Positions 1 to 6,865 of a DNA stretch of 10,351 bases are shown one piece after another. Positions within the stretch are counted from its first letter, which is position 1. Every line of letters begins with the position of its first letter. The notes beneath the pieces were generated by a model that ran no database searches, was not told where the DNA came from, and worked only from the letters and a program-made list of their open reading frames with translations. The translations under genes and the position numbers were made by a program. Origin of the DNA: Firmicutes bacterium UBA2598 (GTDB lineage Bacteria; Bacillota; PH28-bin88); the NCBI GenBank assembly GCA_002339345.1, contig DDKM01000010.1:10981-21331 (forward strand), given 5' to 3'.

Positions 1-30
1 CAGGCGAGCCACCAGGCCCAATCCACCCCC
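1..30 (-). tRNA. selC: Selenocysteine tRNA (tRNA-Sec), 5' part, cut by window edge
   Basis: Read on the minus strand, the first bases have the layout of a bacterial tRNA-Sec. An 8-nt 5' acceptor strand GGGGGTGG (30 to 23) is followed by AT. Then comes a 6-bp D stem, TGGGCC (20-15) pairing with GGCTCG (10-5), closed by the 4-nt loop TGGT, and the beginning of the anticodon stem. The 8-bp acceptor and 6-bp D stem with a small loop distinguish tRNA-Sec from ordinary tRNAs, as does a purine instead of U at position 8. The gene lies directly after selA-selB on the same strand, the usual place for selC in many Firmicutes. The UCA anticodon, the long variable arm and the 3' half are outside the window, so identity rests on the 5' structure and context. 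Confidence 0.84.
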
Positions 31-44
31 GCAATAGCTTTTAC

Positions 45-73
45 ATTATAGCATCACCTGAGGGCTTGTTCAA
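45..73 (-). promoter_or_regulatory. Sigma-A (housekeeping) promoter of selC
   Basis: On the minus strand a -35 box TTGAAC (73-68) is separated by exactly 17 bp from a perfect -10 box TATAAT (50-45). Transcription would start around 38-37, about seven or eight bases before the inferred 5' end of tRNA-Sec at 30. The promoter begins only 11 bp after the selB stop codon. The tRNA can therefore be made independently of read-through from selAB, which suits a stable RNA needed in larger amounts than the two proteins. Confidence 0.82.
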
Positions 74-84
74 GTAACCAAAAC

Positions 85-2001
85 TTACAGTACCACCCGC
101 TTATCTCCTATCCGCCTGGTATAGCGCATCAGATCGAAGTATTCCAAGAGGGGCAGGACATATTTACGGGAGCTGCCCAGGAGATCCCTGGCTTCACCAA
201 GCTGAAATCCCCCGTGGGTCTTGCCGTATTCCCGCAGCAGTTCCCTGGCCCTTTGCACCGCCTCGCGGTGAAAGAGCAGGTCCTCCCCAATTTTCACCAG
301 GGTTTCCTGCCGCAACAGGTGGTGAAGCAGTTCCTCCCCTTCACCCGGGGCTATGTTTAGGCTTTCCTGCAACTCCGGCCAGGAAGGAGGTTGAAACTGG
401 GCCTGGCGGCATGTTTCCGCCATCTTCGCCAGCAAGTCCTGCTGCGTTGCTGTGGGATTGACTGCAAATTCCGGCAGAGCTGCGGCGCTTCCGTTAAGGG
501 TAATCAGCCCGAACCGCTGCCAACCCTCCAGCAAGGCCTGAAAGGGTTTGGGAGGTACCCGTCCGAAATACCTGGTGCGCAGTTCTTCCTTGGGCAGACC
601 CGGTCGCAGGGGATACTGGCGGTGATAGCCCGCAAGGTGGATTTGCAGCTCACTGCTCCACCGCTGCCAGTGCTCCCGACTGGCAGCATACATTTCACCC
701 TCCCATTCCCACGCCACCACCTCACCTGACTCCTGCAACTCAGCCAGGGACGATGCCACCTCGCTGACGGGCAGGCCGGCAGTCTCGGCCAGCCCTGGCA
801 ACGTCGCCGGGTGGTGCCGCCACGTACCCAGGGCCTGCACCACCAGTTCTGCTGAGGTGCCCTCACTCTTGGCAGCCAGGGCCGCCATGACCGATGCTTG
901 GTGACGTTTGTGTTTGGGCGGGTGGGGGTCGATCACCCGCCCACCGCCGATGGTATACAAAGGGGAATAGTGCCGGAGGACAAACCGGTCATGCCGCTGG
1001 CACACCACAGGTGTTTCCATCACCAGTTGGGCAAAGACCGTCTCACCCGGCAGCACTTCCTCCCTGTCCAGCAAAAAGACCCGGCCAAAGGCTTCATCGG
1101 TACCAAGGTAAAAGCGTACCCGCTCCTGGTGGGTAATACTCTGCCCCACCGATTTTAACAGGTGTAACTGGACATCCAGCCGGTGGGTCGCCCGCCACAA
1201 TCCTGGCTGGGTTAAGACGTTACCGCGAGGAATGTCCGCCACCTCAACCCCGGCCAGGTTCACCGCCACCCGTTGGCCGGCAACTGCCTCTGTTACCTGC
1301 AGACCGTGCACCTGGATGGAACGCACGCGGCAAAGAATGCCTGCTGGCAGCACTTCAACCTGTTCCCCGGTTTTGATGGTCCCGGACCATAGGGTACCTG
1401 TCACCACGGTACCAAAGCCGGTAATGGAAAAGACCCTGTCCACCGGTAGGCGCATCTTCCCACTGGCCGTCCTGGCGGGTGTCTGGTTGACCATTTGCGT
1501 CAACAGGGCCATTAGAATGGGGATACCCTCACCGGTGAGAGCTGATACCGCCACCATAGGCGCATCGGCCAGCACTGTTCCCTGTACCGCCTCCCGGATT
1601 TCCTCCTGTACCAGGGCCAGCCACTCCGGATCCACCAGGTCGATCTTGCTTACCACCAGGATCCCCCGTTTAACCTGCAACAGATGGATGATATCCAGAT
1701 GCTCCCTGGTCTGGGGCATCACCCCTTCATCGGCTGCCACCACCAACATTACCAGATCCATTCCCGCCACGCCTGCCAGCATTTGCCGGATAAACCGCTC
1801 GTGTCCCGGCACATCCACCAGTCCCACCCTGGCGCCATCCGGGAGGGTCAATGGCGCAAAACCCAGTTCGATGGATATCCCTCGCTCCTTTTCCTCCTTG
1901 AGCCGGTCGGTATCCACTCCGGTCAAAGCCTTAACCAGCTGGGTCTTGCCATGATCCACGTGGCCAGCTGTCCCAATGATGACATATTCCAATTCCTTCA
2001 C
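85..2001 (-). CDS. selB: Selenocysteine-specific translation elongation factor SelB
   Basis: SelB is a cytoplasmic GTPase that carries Sec-tRNA(Sec) to the ribosome and recognises the SECIS hairpin beside in-frame UGA codons. The 638-residue protein has the normal family length. G motifs are visible: GHVDHGKT (13-20), the switch I segment ERGISIELGFA (39-49), DVPGHE (63-68) and SKID (118-121). EF-Tu-like beta-barrel domains 2 and 3 follow (about 175-370), with IPRGNVL inside. The last roughly 200 residues match the winged-helix repeats that bind SECIS RNA. The start is GTG, with a GGAG site 8 bp upstream. It begins 16 bp after the selA stop, so the two are very probably co-transcribed, and selC follows. 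The frame is intact, with no internal damage. Confidence 0.97.
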   Translation of the reverse strand: MKELEYVIIGTAGHVDHGKTQLVKALTGVDTDRLKEEKERGISIELGFAPLTLPDGARVGLVDVPGHERFIRQMLAGVAGMDLVMLVVAADEGVMPQTREHLDIIHLLQVKRGILVVSKIDLVDPEWLALVQEEIREAVQGTVLADAPMVAVSALTGEGIPILMALLTQMVNQTPARTASGKMRLPVDRVFSITGFGTVVTGTLWSGTIKTGEQVEVLPAGILCRVRSIQVHGLQVTEAVAGQRVAVNLAGVEVADIPRGNVLTQPGLWRATHRLDVQLHLLKSVGQSITHQERVRFYLGTDEAFGRVFLLDREEVLPGETVFAQLVMETPVVCQRHDRFVLRHYSPLYTIGGGRVIDPHPPKHKRHQASVMAALAAKSEGTSAELVVQALGTWRHHPATLPGLAETAGLPVSEVASSLAELQESGEVVAWEWEGEMYAASREHWQRWSSELQIHLAGYHRQYPLRPGLPKEELRTRYFGRVPPKPFQALLEGWQRFGLITLNGSAAALPEFAVNPTATQQDLLAKMAETCRQAQFQPPSWPELQESLNIAPGEGEELLHHLLRQETLVKIGEDLLFHREAVQRARELLREYGKTHGGFQLGEARDLLGSSRKYVLPLLEYFDLMRYTRRIGDKRVVL

Positions 2002-2017
2002 CCCGAGGTCTCCGTAA

Positions 2018-3418
2018 TTACCCCTTTGCCCCGCAGACCTGGGCGAGGCCCTTTACCACATCGCCAATGTCGTCATCCATCAGGGTTCTGGGGTCAATGA
2101 CTATCCGGTTATCCCGGATCCGCACCACAACGGATGGTTCCAACCGGCGCAGGCGATCCGCCGCTTCCTGGGTGCCCACCATGGCTGGTTGAACGGTTAC
2201 CACTACGGTAGCTATTTTGGTGGTGGGCAAGGATCCTCCCCCCGCCTCGGAAAAATCCTCCGATACCGCCACTGCTGCCCGATCCCCCAAAAGGGTTGCC
2301 AGGGCATCCGCCAGTTGTTGGGCTCTGGCCCGCACTTCCACCATCGACATGGTTAACATGCGCAGGGTGGGTATGGTTTTGGTTGCACCCTCCGGGTTCA
2401 GACACGGCAACAGGGTAGCCTCAAGGGCCGCCAGCGTCATTTTATCCACCCGCAAGGCCCTGGTGAGGGGATGGGACCGCAGCTGGGCAACAAGATCCCC
2501 CCGGCCGACCACAATACCGGCCTGGGGCCCTCCCAGCAGCTTATCCCCGCTGAAGGTGACCAGATCCGCGCCCGCCCTGACACTCTCCTGCACCGTGGGC
2601 TCATCGCCGATCCCCATGGCCTTTAAGTCTAACAGCATTCCGCTGCCCAGGTCCTCCATCACCGGTATGCCCTTTTCCCGGCCCAGCTGTACCAGCTCCG
2701 GCAGTGTAGTTTCATGGGTAAAACCCACCACCCGGTAGTTGCTGGTGTGCACCTTCAAGAACAGGGCGGTTTCCGGTGTAACAGCCCGGCGGTAGTCATG
2801 GATATAGGTTTTGTTTGTGGTACCAACCTCCACCAACCGTGCCCCGCTCTGGACCATCACTTCCGGCACTCTGAAAGAACCGCCTATTTCCACCAGTTGG
2901 CCCCTGGAAACGATGACCTCGCGGTCCCTGGCCAATGCGGCCAGGGCCAGCAGCACGGCAGCGGCATTGTTGTTGACCACCAACGCAGCTTCCGCCCCGG
3001 TCAATTTGCACAATAGATCCACCACATAGTGATACCGGGAACCCCGGGTACCGGTTGCCAGATCCATTTCCAGGTTACAGTACCCGGCAGTCACCCTTTC
3101 CACCGCCTGGCGGGCGGCAGGGGATAACACCGCCCGGCCCAGGTTGGTGTGCAGGATCACACCGGTTGCGTTAATGACGCGTTTTAAGCTGGGTTGACAG
3201 ACCCGGTACAGGTATGCCTCCACCCTTTGCACAATTGCAGGTAAGGATGTGTCAATGGGCAGATCGCCCGCCAATACCTGCTGCCGAAGGCCCTCCAGTA
3301 CACTCCTCACCGCGTCGGCCTTCATCCCATGGGAATACCCGCCGGTATCCCCCAGTTCCCCCAGCACCTCATCCACAGAGGGAAGGCGGCGCAAGGCCTC
3401 CCTTTGGTTCGGTTCCAT
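2018..3418 (-). CDS. selA: L-seryl-tRNA(Sec) selenium transferase SelA
   Basis: This is the PLP-dependent enzyme that converts seryl-tRNA(Sec) to selenocysteyl-tRNA(Sec) using selenophosphate. The 466-residue protein has the family's usual length. It shows the N-terminal leader RRLPSVDEVL, the conserved INATGVILHTNLGRA block (about 82-96), VVNNNAAAVLLAL (147-159), the substrate-binding stretch SRGQLVEIGGSFRVPEVM and the PLP-lysine motif SGDKLLGGPQAG. The Schiff-base lysine is about residue 293, close to Lys295 of the E. coli enzyme. An ATG at 3418 was chosen. A TTG one codon upstream (3421) is also possible, and both sit at workable distances (9 and 6 bp) from GGGGCGG. It is followed by selB after a 16-bp gap. 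A selD (selenophosphate synthetase) gene was not seen in the window. Confidence 0.97.
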   Translation of the reverse strand: MEPNQREALRRLPSVDEVLGELGDTGGYSHGMKADAVRSVLEGLRQQVLAGDLPIDTSLPAIVQRVEAYLYRVCQPSLKRVINATGVILHTNLGRAVLSPAARQAVERVTAGYCNLEMDLATGTRGSRYHYVVDLLCKLTGAEAALVVNNNAAAVLLALAALARDREVIVSRGQLVEIGGSFRVPEVMVQSGARLVEVGTTNKTYIHDYRRAVTPETALFLKVHTSNYRVVGFTHETTLPELVQLGREKGIPVMEDLGSGMLLDLKAMGIGDEPTVQESVRAGADLVTFSGDKLLGGPQAGIVVGRGDLVAQLRSHPLTRALRVDKMTLAALEATLLPCLNPEGATKTIPTLRMLTMSMVEVRARAQQLADALATLLGDRAAVAVSEDFSEAGGGSLPTTKIATVVVTVQPAMVGTQEAADRLRRLEPSVVVRIRDNRIVIDPRTLMDDDIGDVVKGLAQVCGAKG

Positions 3419-3454
3419 CAATAATTTCCGCCCCTTTTATCGGTCCTGCTGCTA

Positions 3455-3463
3455 ATTTTACCA
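3455..3463 (-). promoter_or_regulatory. Possible extended -10 promoter for selA
   Basis: The 90-bp gap between the small membrane-protein gene and selA contains TGGTAAAAT on the minus strand. This fits an extended -10 element (TGn followed by a TATAAT-like hexamer). No good -35 box lies 16-18 bp upstream, and no terminator is visible in the gap. selA may therefore simply be read through from upstream genes. This is a weak, inferred call. Confidence 0.25.
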
Positions 3464-3508
3464 GAACACGGTTTTCCCAATCTATCCCGATGAAATCCCG
3501 CCATAGCC

Positions 3509-3793
3509 TTACCGCATAATCCACCGCCATCTCCACCAGTATGGCCAGCCCGGTCCGGGTCCGACGATCACAAAGGCACCTACCCCGAACACCAGGCCAG
3601 CCACCAGCACCAGGTGAAAAACCGCCCGGCGGAGGATCAACTGCAGCCCGAAGGCTACCAGCAGCACCGGCCACCACCGCAGGAGATATGGCCAAACCAG
3701 CCATGAAAGGTTGCCCGTGGTGTTAGCCAGCAGCACTGTGCCTAGCGCCACCAAAAAGACACCCCTGCCCATTCCGCCTTTCAGCGGCCCCAC
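3509..3793 (-). CDS. Small membrane protein, LiaI/LiaF-like (DUF5668 type)
   Basis: This 94-residue protein is almost entirely hydrophobic. Three membrane-spanning stretches can be seen at about 9-22 (GVFLVALGTVLLAN), 30-51 (around WPYLLRWWPVLLVAFGLQLIL) and 56-76 (LVLVAGLVFGVGAFVIV). It ends in a tryptophan-rich tail, PGPGWPYWWRWRW. The WPLLL-like tryptophan pattern resembles the transmembrane modules of LiaF-type and DUF5668 proteins, which often accompany PspC-domain proteins in envelope-stress operons. The GTG start overlaps the last 13 bases of the preceding PspC gene, just after a GGGAGG sequence, suggesting translational coupling. An in-frame ATG at 3772 is an alternative start. The exact function is unknown. 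Its role in envelope stress sensing is inferred only from neighbour and fold type. Confidence 0.68.
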   Translation of the reverse strand: MGPLKGGMGRGVFLVALGTVLLANTTGNLSWLVWPYLLRWWPVLLVAFGLQLILRRAVFHLVLVAGLVFGVGAFVIVGPGPGWPYWWRWRWIMR

Positions 3794-4264
3794 CTCCCGG
3801 TATCCCGTAACAACACCATCACCCCGAGGGCAATGACAACCAGAGGCCAGAGTTTACCCCACCGAAACCAGGGGGTAAACTCCTTAACCCAAAACAGGGT
3901 ACCGACGGCCACCAGGATCAGTCCCGCAAGGGAGGCTCCACCATCCCGGGCTGTCTTGCCTGTACCATTCCCGCCGGTAACCGTTTCGTCTCCAGTTGCA
4001 GCCCCCTGTGGGGTACCCGCTTTGTCATCACCCGCAGGGTCCACCGTCACATTGTGGCGGGCTGTGGTATAGTGCGGTTTTGGGTATCCTTCCGGAATGA
4101 TGATCCAGGCCAGGATATAAGCTGGTACACCCACCCCGCCGGCAAAGATCATCACCGCCCATAACAGGCGTACCACAACGGGATCCACCTCCAGGTACTC
4201 CGCTACACCAACAAACACCGGCAATCATTTTATCACTGTTGGATCTGTACAGCCTTTTGGCTAT
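3781..4264 (-). pseudogene. PspC-domain membrane protein gene, frameshifted, with ATA at the start site
   Basis: Two reading frames together encode one PspC-domain protein. The first frame gives AKRLYRSNSDKMIAGVC. After position 4210 the sense moves to another frame, giving GVAEYLEVDPVVVRLLWAV and a membrane stretch ending in YILAWIIIPEG. The family normally reads GVCGGxAEY here, so about two bases (GG) appear to be missing at 4210. The second frame continues with a polar glycine/threonine-rich linker and two more hydrophobic segments of LiaF/DUF5668 type. With two bases restored the protein would be about 161 residues. The strong AAAGGAGG site lies 7 bp before ATA (4264-4262), where a start codon would be expected. 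A GTG at 4285 is in frame but lacks its own ribosome site. A shortened product from TTG at 4224 would lose the beginning of the PspC domain. Possible explanations are pseudogene, sequencing error or, less likely, programmed shifting. Confidence 0.75.
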
Positions 4265-4271
4265 CCCATTT

Positions 4272-4279
4272 CCTCCTTT
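4272..4279 (-). promoter_or_regulatory. Strong Shine-Dalgarno site ahead of an ATA codon
   Basis: The minus strand reads AAAGGAGG, then a 7-base spacer (AAATGGG), then ATA GCC AAA AGG, the expected first codons of the PspC protein. The only ATG nearby (4269-4267) is out of frame and stops at once (ATG GGA TAG). The site lies immediately after the stop codon of the upstream M24 peptidase gene, which fits an operon arrangement. Confidence 0.7.
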
Positions 4280-4286
4280 GATCACA

Positions 4287-5471
4287 CTATGGTACAGCGA
4301 TCACTTCGTCCTGGAAACAGGTCAGCCGTTCCAGGCCGGCTGCTGTAACCACAAAGGTATTTTCGATACCTACCACACCCCGGTTGGGAAAAATGAATTT
4401 CGGCTCCACCGCCACAACCATACCCTCCTCCAGTCGTTCTTCCACTCCCCGCGCCAGCACCGGTAGCTCATTCAGCTCAAGGCCCAATCCATGTCCGATG
4501 AAAGATACCTGGTTGCCCCAGCCCATAAAGTGATCCTGTAAACCAGCTTCCTGAGCCATCTCCACCGCCAATTGGTAGAGGCTGCCACAGGATACCCCTG
4601 GTACGGCACGCTTGGCAATTTCCTCCTGAATGTCCAGCGCTACCCCATGGGCCCGCTGCAATTCCGGGTCCAGTTCCCCAATCACATAGATCCGGGTCTG
4701 GTCAACCAGATAATTGTGGTAACGGCCCACATAATCCACTCCCACCGGTACGTTCCTGGTGATGGCATGTCGGCTGACGCTGAAGGGAAAGGCCGGGCCC
4801 AGTCCAAGGCCACCGGTCGGGCTTTCGGTACTGCTGGCCACAGCGCCCTGGGGTCCGGCAAGGATATGACCGTAATGCATTTCCAGGTTAAAACCCCGGA
4901 AGTTAACATACCCCTGATGCCCTTGGCGGCGCAGAAAACTTTCCAGCTCCGCCGCCAGCGTGGTCTCCGGTATTCCTTCCGTTAATACCCGCGGGATATG
5001 GGCAAAGAGATTATCGTGCAACTTCCCGCACTCCCGGAGGATGGACAACTCGTAGGGGGATTTGACCGATCTAACCCTCCTGATAAGCCCGCTGGCGTCT
5101 TCCCATTTAACCGCCGGAAACTGCTGCTGGATCCGCCAAAACTCCCTGACCGGCAGGACGTCCATCTCCAGTCCGGCGACGGCGGGTACGGGCAGACCCG
5201 CTTCCCCCAAAATACTCGGCAGGTCCCGTAAGCTGCGCACTGGCACCGGATTCCAGCGGGATTCCAGGGCAGCCCTGGCTTGGTCCTTACGCACCATCAG
5301 CACTGGAAGGCCGCTTGCCGGCACCCACACGTATCCCGCCTGGGCAGTGCCGGTGAAATAATACATGTCCATGTTTTCCATAATCAAAACCGCTTCCAGG
5401 CCTGCCACTGACATGGCCCTTTGCAACCGGATCAGCCGGTCTTTCAACTCGCTGTGCGGTGTGTATTCCAC
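4287..5471 (-). CDS. M24-family metallopeptidase (Xaa-Pro aminopeptidase/prolidase-like)
   Basis: This is a cytoplasmic, probably dinuclear-metal peptidase of the creatinase/prolidase fold, which typically cleaves peptides with proline in the second position. From the GTG start the protein has 394 residues. An N-terminal creatinase-like domain (to about 150) contains MENMDMYYFTGTAQ. The C-terminal pita-bread domain carries all five expected metal ligands: Asp246 (GVDYVG), Asp257 (VDQTRIYV), His327 (IGHGLGLE), Glu356 (AVEPKF) and Glu370 (IENTFVV). The frame stays open further upstream to a TTG at 5558, but that codon lies in the loop of the preceding gene's terminator. The GTG at 5471 follows a G-rich ribosome site and is the sensible start. 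Exact substrate (aminopeptidase P or prolidase) cannot be decided. Its stop is directly followed by the damaged PspC gene. Confidence 0.93.
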   Translation of the reverse strand: MEYTPHSELKDRLIRLQRAMSVAGLEAVLIMENMDMYYFTGTAQAGYVWVPASGLPVLMVRKDQARAALESRWNPVPVRSLRDLPSILGEAGLPVPAVAGLEMDVLPVREFWRIQQQFPAVKWEDASGLIRRVRSVKSPYELSILRECGKLHDNLFAHIPRVLTEGIPETTLAAELESFLRRQGHQGYVNFRGFNLEMHYGHILAGPQGAVASSTESPTGGLGLGPAFPFSVSRHAITRNVPVGVDYVGRYHNYLVDQTRIYVIGELDPELQRAHGVALDIQEEIAKRAVPGVSCGSLYQLAVEMAQEAGLQDHFMGWGNQVSFIGHGLGLELNELPVLARGVEERLEEGMVVAVEPKFIFPNRGVVGIENTFVVTAAGLERLTCFQDEVIAVP

Positions 5472-5498
5472 AGTCCTTCCCCCCTCCAACCATATTTT

Positions 5499-5516
5499 AG
5501 CTGTAAATTGACAGCT
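5499..5516 (-). promoter_or_regulatory. Inverted repeat upstream of the M24 peptidase gene
   Basis: AGCTGT and ACAGCT form a perfect 6-bp inverted repeat separated by 6 AT-rich bases, 28 bp before the peptidase start codon. A TAAAAT sequence (5496-5501, minus strand) that could serve as a -10 box overlaps one arm. A dimeric repressor or activator site is possible. A weak hairpin in the leader is the alternative. No regulator is recognised. Confidence 0.35.
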
Positions 5517-5540
5517 TCCTGCCGGTTCCCGCCGTCGGGC

Positions 5541-5565
5541 AAAAAAAGTCGGCCTCAAAGGCCGA
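5541..5565 (-). terminator. Intrinsic terminator after the GerMN lipoprotein gene
   Basis: On the minus strand a 7-bp perfect stem, TCGGCCT paired with AGGCCGA around a 3-base loop, is followed by C and seven T residues. It lies 25 bp beyond the lipoprotein stop codon. It separates this gene from the M24 peptidase gene downstream. Confidence 0.9.
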
Positions 5566-5590
5566 ACCGGTGTGCTAAATGGGCTGTTGC

Positions 5591-6616
5591 TTATCTGGTA
5601 CCGATCCAGTTAAGGCGGCGGGGACGGGTCAGGGGACGGGATATATCCGACCCCTCGGGCAGGTAATCCCTTTTTTCTCCCTCCACCAGGATCTGTACTT
5701 CGTTAATCCCTGGAATACTGGTCAAAGTGAACAGGATGGACTGCAAAAAAAGGGATTCAAAGGCCGCGCCACCACCGTAACCAAGGGCCTTCTGGTTCAA
5801 ATCCAGGGTGAGGGTTGTCCCCTCCAAAGTAACTGAACGCACACCTGTGCCTGGCCAAGTGGTAGGTATCAACCCCTTGAGGTTACCCGGCCCCTTGATG
5901 AGAATATCCAACGACCGCCTGGCAAGTTGTTCGACAGACATATCGCCGGCAATGCCATGTCCCACCGGCACCAGGAAGGTACCCGTGGCATCACCGAAAT
6001 ATATCTCCAGCCAGCGCTCCTGGCGGTTGGTGCCTTCCACCGGGTTGATGCTTGAGGGCCGTAAGAAAAATCTTTTCAGTTCAACTCCGCCCTTCAAGGT
6101 GGGGCTTTCTCCATCCACCATGATACGGACGGCATTGACCCCTGGAAATTCCGTTAAGGTCAAAACCAGTGCCTTGACTGCCTTTTCCGCAGCTTCCTTG
6201 TCCGGCAAAAGGGTGTAGTTGGCCGTGAGGTCCACCACAGCGATATCTTCCTCCAGGAACAGCCGCCGCAGTTTGGTCTCCTCAGGTACCGGTGATAGCA
6301 GGATACCAGGAGGATCGGACAACAACTTCTCCACAGCTACTTCTGCGGGTTGAATAGTCGGGTTGATGGGTACAGTAATGGGGATCAGGTAACCCTCTGG
6401 TAGCGCGTAATATACAACTACAGCGTCCCTGGCCTTGTCCACCAAAAGCGGTCGGTTGACCTGTTTGGTTGGCGCCTGGGCCGACGGCTGGTTTGTGCTG
6501 AAGCCGGTTTTGCGGCTTTGTGCGCATCCAGCCAAAACTAGCATGAACACCAGGGTCAGCGTAATTCCCAGGCAGGCTATGGGATATCTTGCGGAAGGGC
6601 CTGATAATGCTGCCAT
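5591..6616 (-). CDS. Lipoprotein with two GerM (GerMN) domains
   Basis: This 341-residue secreted lipoprotein has a signal peptide with hydrophobic core at about 13-28 and a lipobox LAGC with the lipidated cysteine at 31. It should therefore be anchored on the outer face of the cytoplasmic membrane. A glutamine/serine-rich linker is followed by two copies of the GerM fold, at about residues 65-185 and 205-325. Shared pairs include AVEKLLSDPP / LARRSLDILIKGP and VNAVRIMVDGE / INEVQILVEGE. GerM proteins of Bacillus take part in sporulation and spore germination, helping to form the ring-like channel complex of the engulfed forespore. The same domain also occurs in general cell-wall lipoproteins. 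The ATG start has GGGGGTG about 7 bp upstream. The gene is monocistronic, with an upstream promoter region and a downstream terminator. Confidence 0.9.
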   Translation of the reverse strand: MAALSGPSARYPIACLGITLTLVFMLVLAGCAQSRKTGFSTNQPSAQAPTKQVNRPLLVDKARDAVVVYYALPEGYLIPITVPINPTIQPAEVAVEKLLSDPPGILLSPVPEETKLRRLFLEEDIAVVDLTANYTLLPDKEAAEKAVKALVLTLTEFPGVNAVRIMVDGESPTLKGGVELKRFFLRPSSINPVEGTNRQERWLEIYFGDATGTFLVPVGHGIAGDMSVEQLARRSLDILIKGPGNLKGLIPTTWPGTGVRSVTLEGTTLTLDLNQKALGYGGGAAFESLFLQSILFTLTSIPGINEVQILVEGEKRDYLPEGSDISRPLTRPRRLNWIGTR

Positions 6617-6641
6617 AGCTTACACCCCCGTGTAAAAAGCC

Positions 6642-6647
6642 ATTATA
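6642..6647 (-). promoter_or_regulatory. Possible -10 box for gerMN next to palindrome
   Basis: The minus strand has a perfect TATAAT 25 bp before the lipoprotein start codon, which puts the transcription start very close to the ribosome site. No good -35 box is found 16-19 bp upstream, so alone it is weak. Confidence 0.3.
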
Positions 6648-6648
6648 A

Positions 6649-6658
6649 CGGACGTCCG
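6649..6658. repeat. Perfect 10-bp palindrome in the gerMN upstream region
   Basis: CGGACGTCCG is its own reverse complement. It lies directly upstream of the TATAAT box at 6647-6642 and downstream of the extended -10 at 6691-6683. A protein bound there would act on transcription from either element, which is typical operator placement. A chance palindrome in GC-rich DNA remains possible. Confidence 0.35.
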
Positions 6659-6682
6659 GCAATGGTTATTCCCAAAATAGTT

Positions 6683-6691
6683 ATTATACCA
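6683..6691 (-). promoter_or_regulatory. Extended -10 promoter candidate for gerMN
   Basis: The minus strand reads TGGTATAAT, a perfect -10 hexamer with the TGn extension that can compensate for a poor -35 box. No recognisable -35 box is present. Transcription would start near 6676 and give a leader of about 60 bases that includes the CGGACGTCCG palindrome. Confidence 0.42.
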
Positions 6692-6838
6692 TAGCCATGG
6701 CCTTTCACCCTTACCCTTTCGACACGGGCCGGCCTTTTCCTGCCATGGCCAATCTCACGCATTTTGTCAGTTAATGCCAACAATGCTCCTGGATCATCAA
6801 ACTATCACGATTATCACCTGACTGCGCCCATGGTCCGT

Positions 6839-6865
6839 ATAGGAGGATAAGAATCCGCATATACT
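6839..6865 (+). promoter_or_regulatory. SigE-like sporulation promoter candidate for yyaC
   Basis: GTATA (core ATA at 6839-6841) is followed after exactly 16 bp by CATATACT (6858-6865). This resembles the consensus of mother-cell sporulation sigma factor E (ATA, 16-18 bp, CATACAnT), matching seven of eight -10 positions. The -10 box ends 32 bp before the yyaC start codon. No good SigA promoter competes. Which sporulation sigma factor is used is inferred only from consensus. Confidence 0.45.

Noticed and set aside
504..866. A 120-codon minus-strand frame inside selB
   Set aside because: It overlaps the winged-helix part of selB in another frame and is rich in Trp, Arg and Cys without any domain.
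1232..1954. A 240-codon plus-strand open frame across the selB gene
   Set aside because: It is Ser/Thr/Arg-rich and low in complexity, and lies antisense to the conserved GTPase domain. It is a shadow frame.
3369..3704. A 111-codon minus-strand frame that covers the gap between the small membrane protein and selA
   Set aside because: I considered it as a frameshifted continuation of the membrane protein. The part in the gap has no recognisable motif, and the frame runs into the selA ribosome site and start. The membrane protein already ends sensibly at 3509.
5472..5558. A 29-residue N-terminal extension of the M24 peptidase starting at TTG 5558
   Set aside because: The extension runs through the upstream terminator hairpin and its T-run, and the encoded residues do not look like family sequence. 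The GTG at 5471 follows a G-rich ribosome site.
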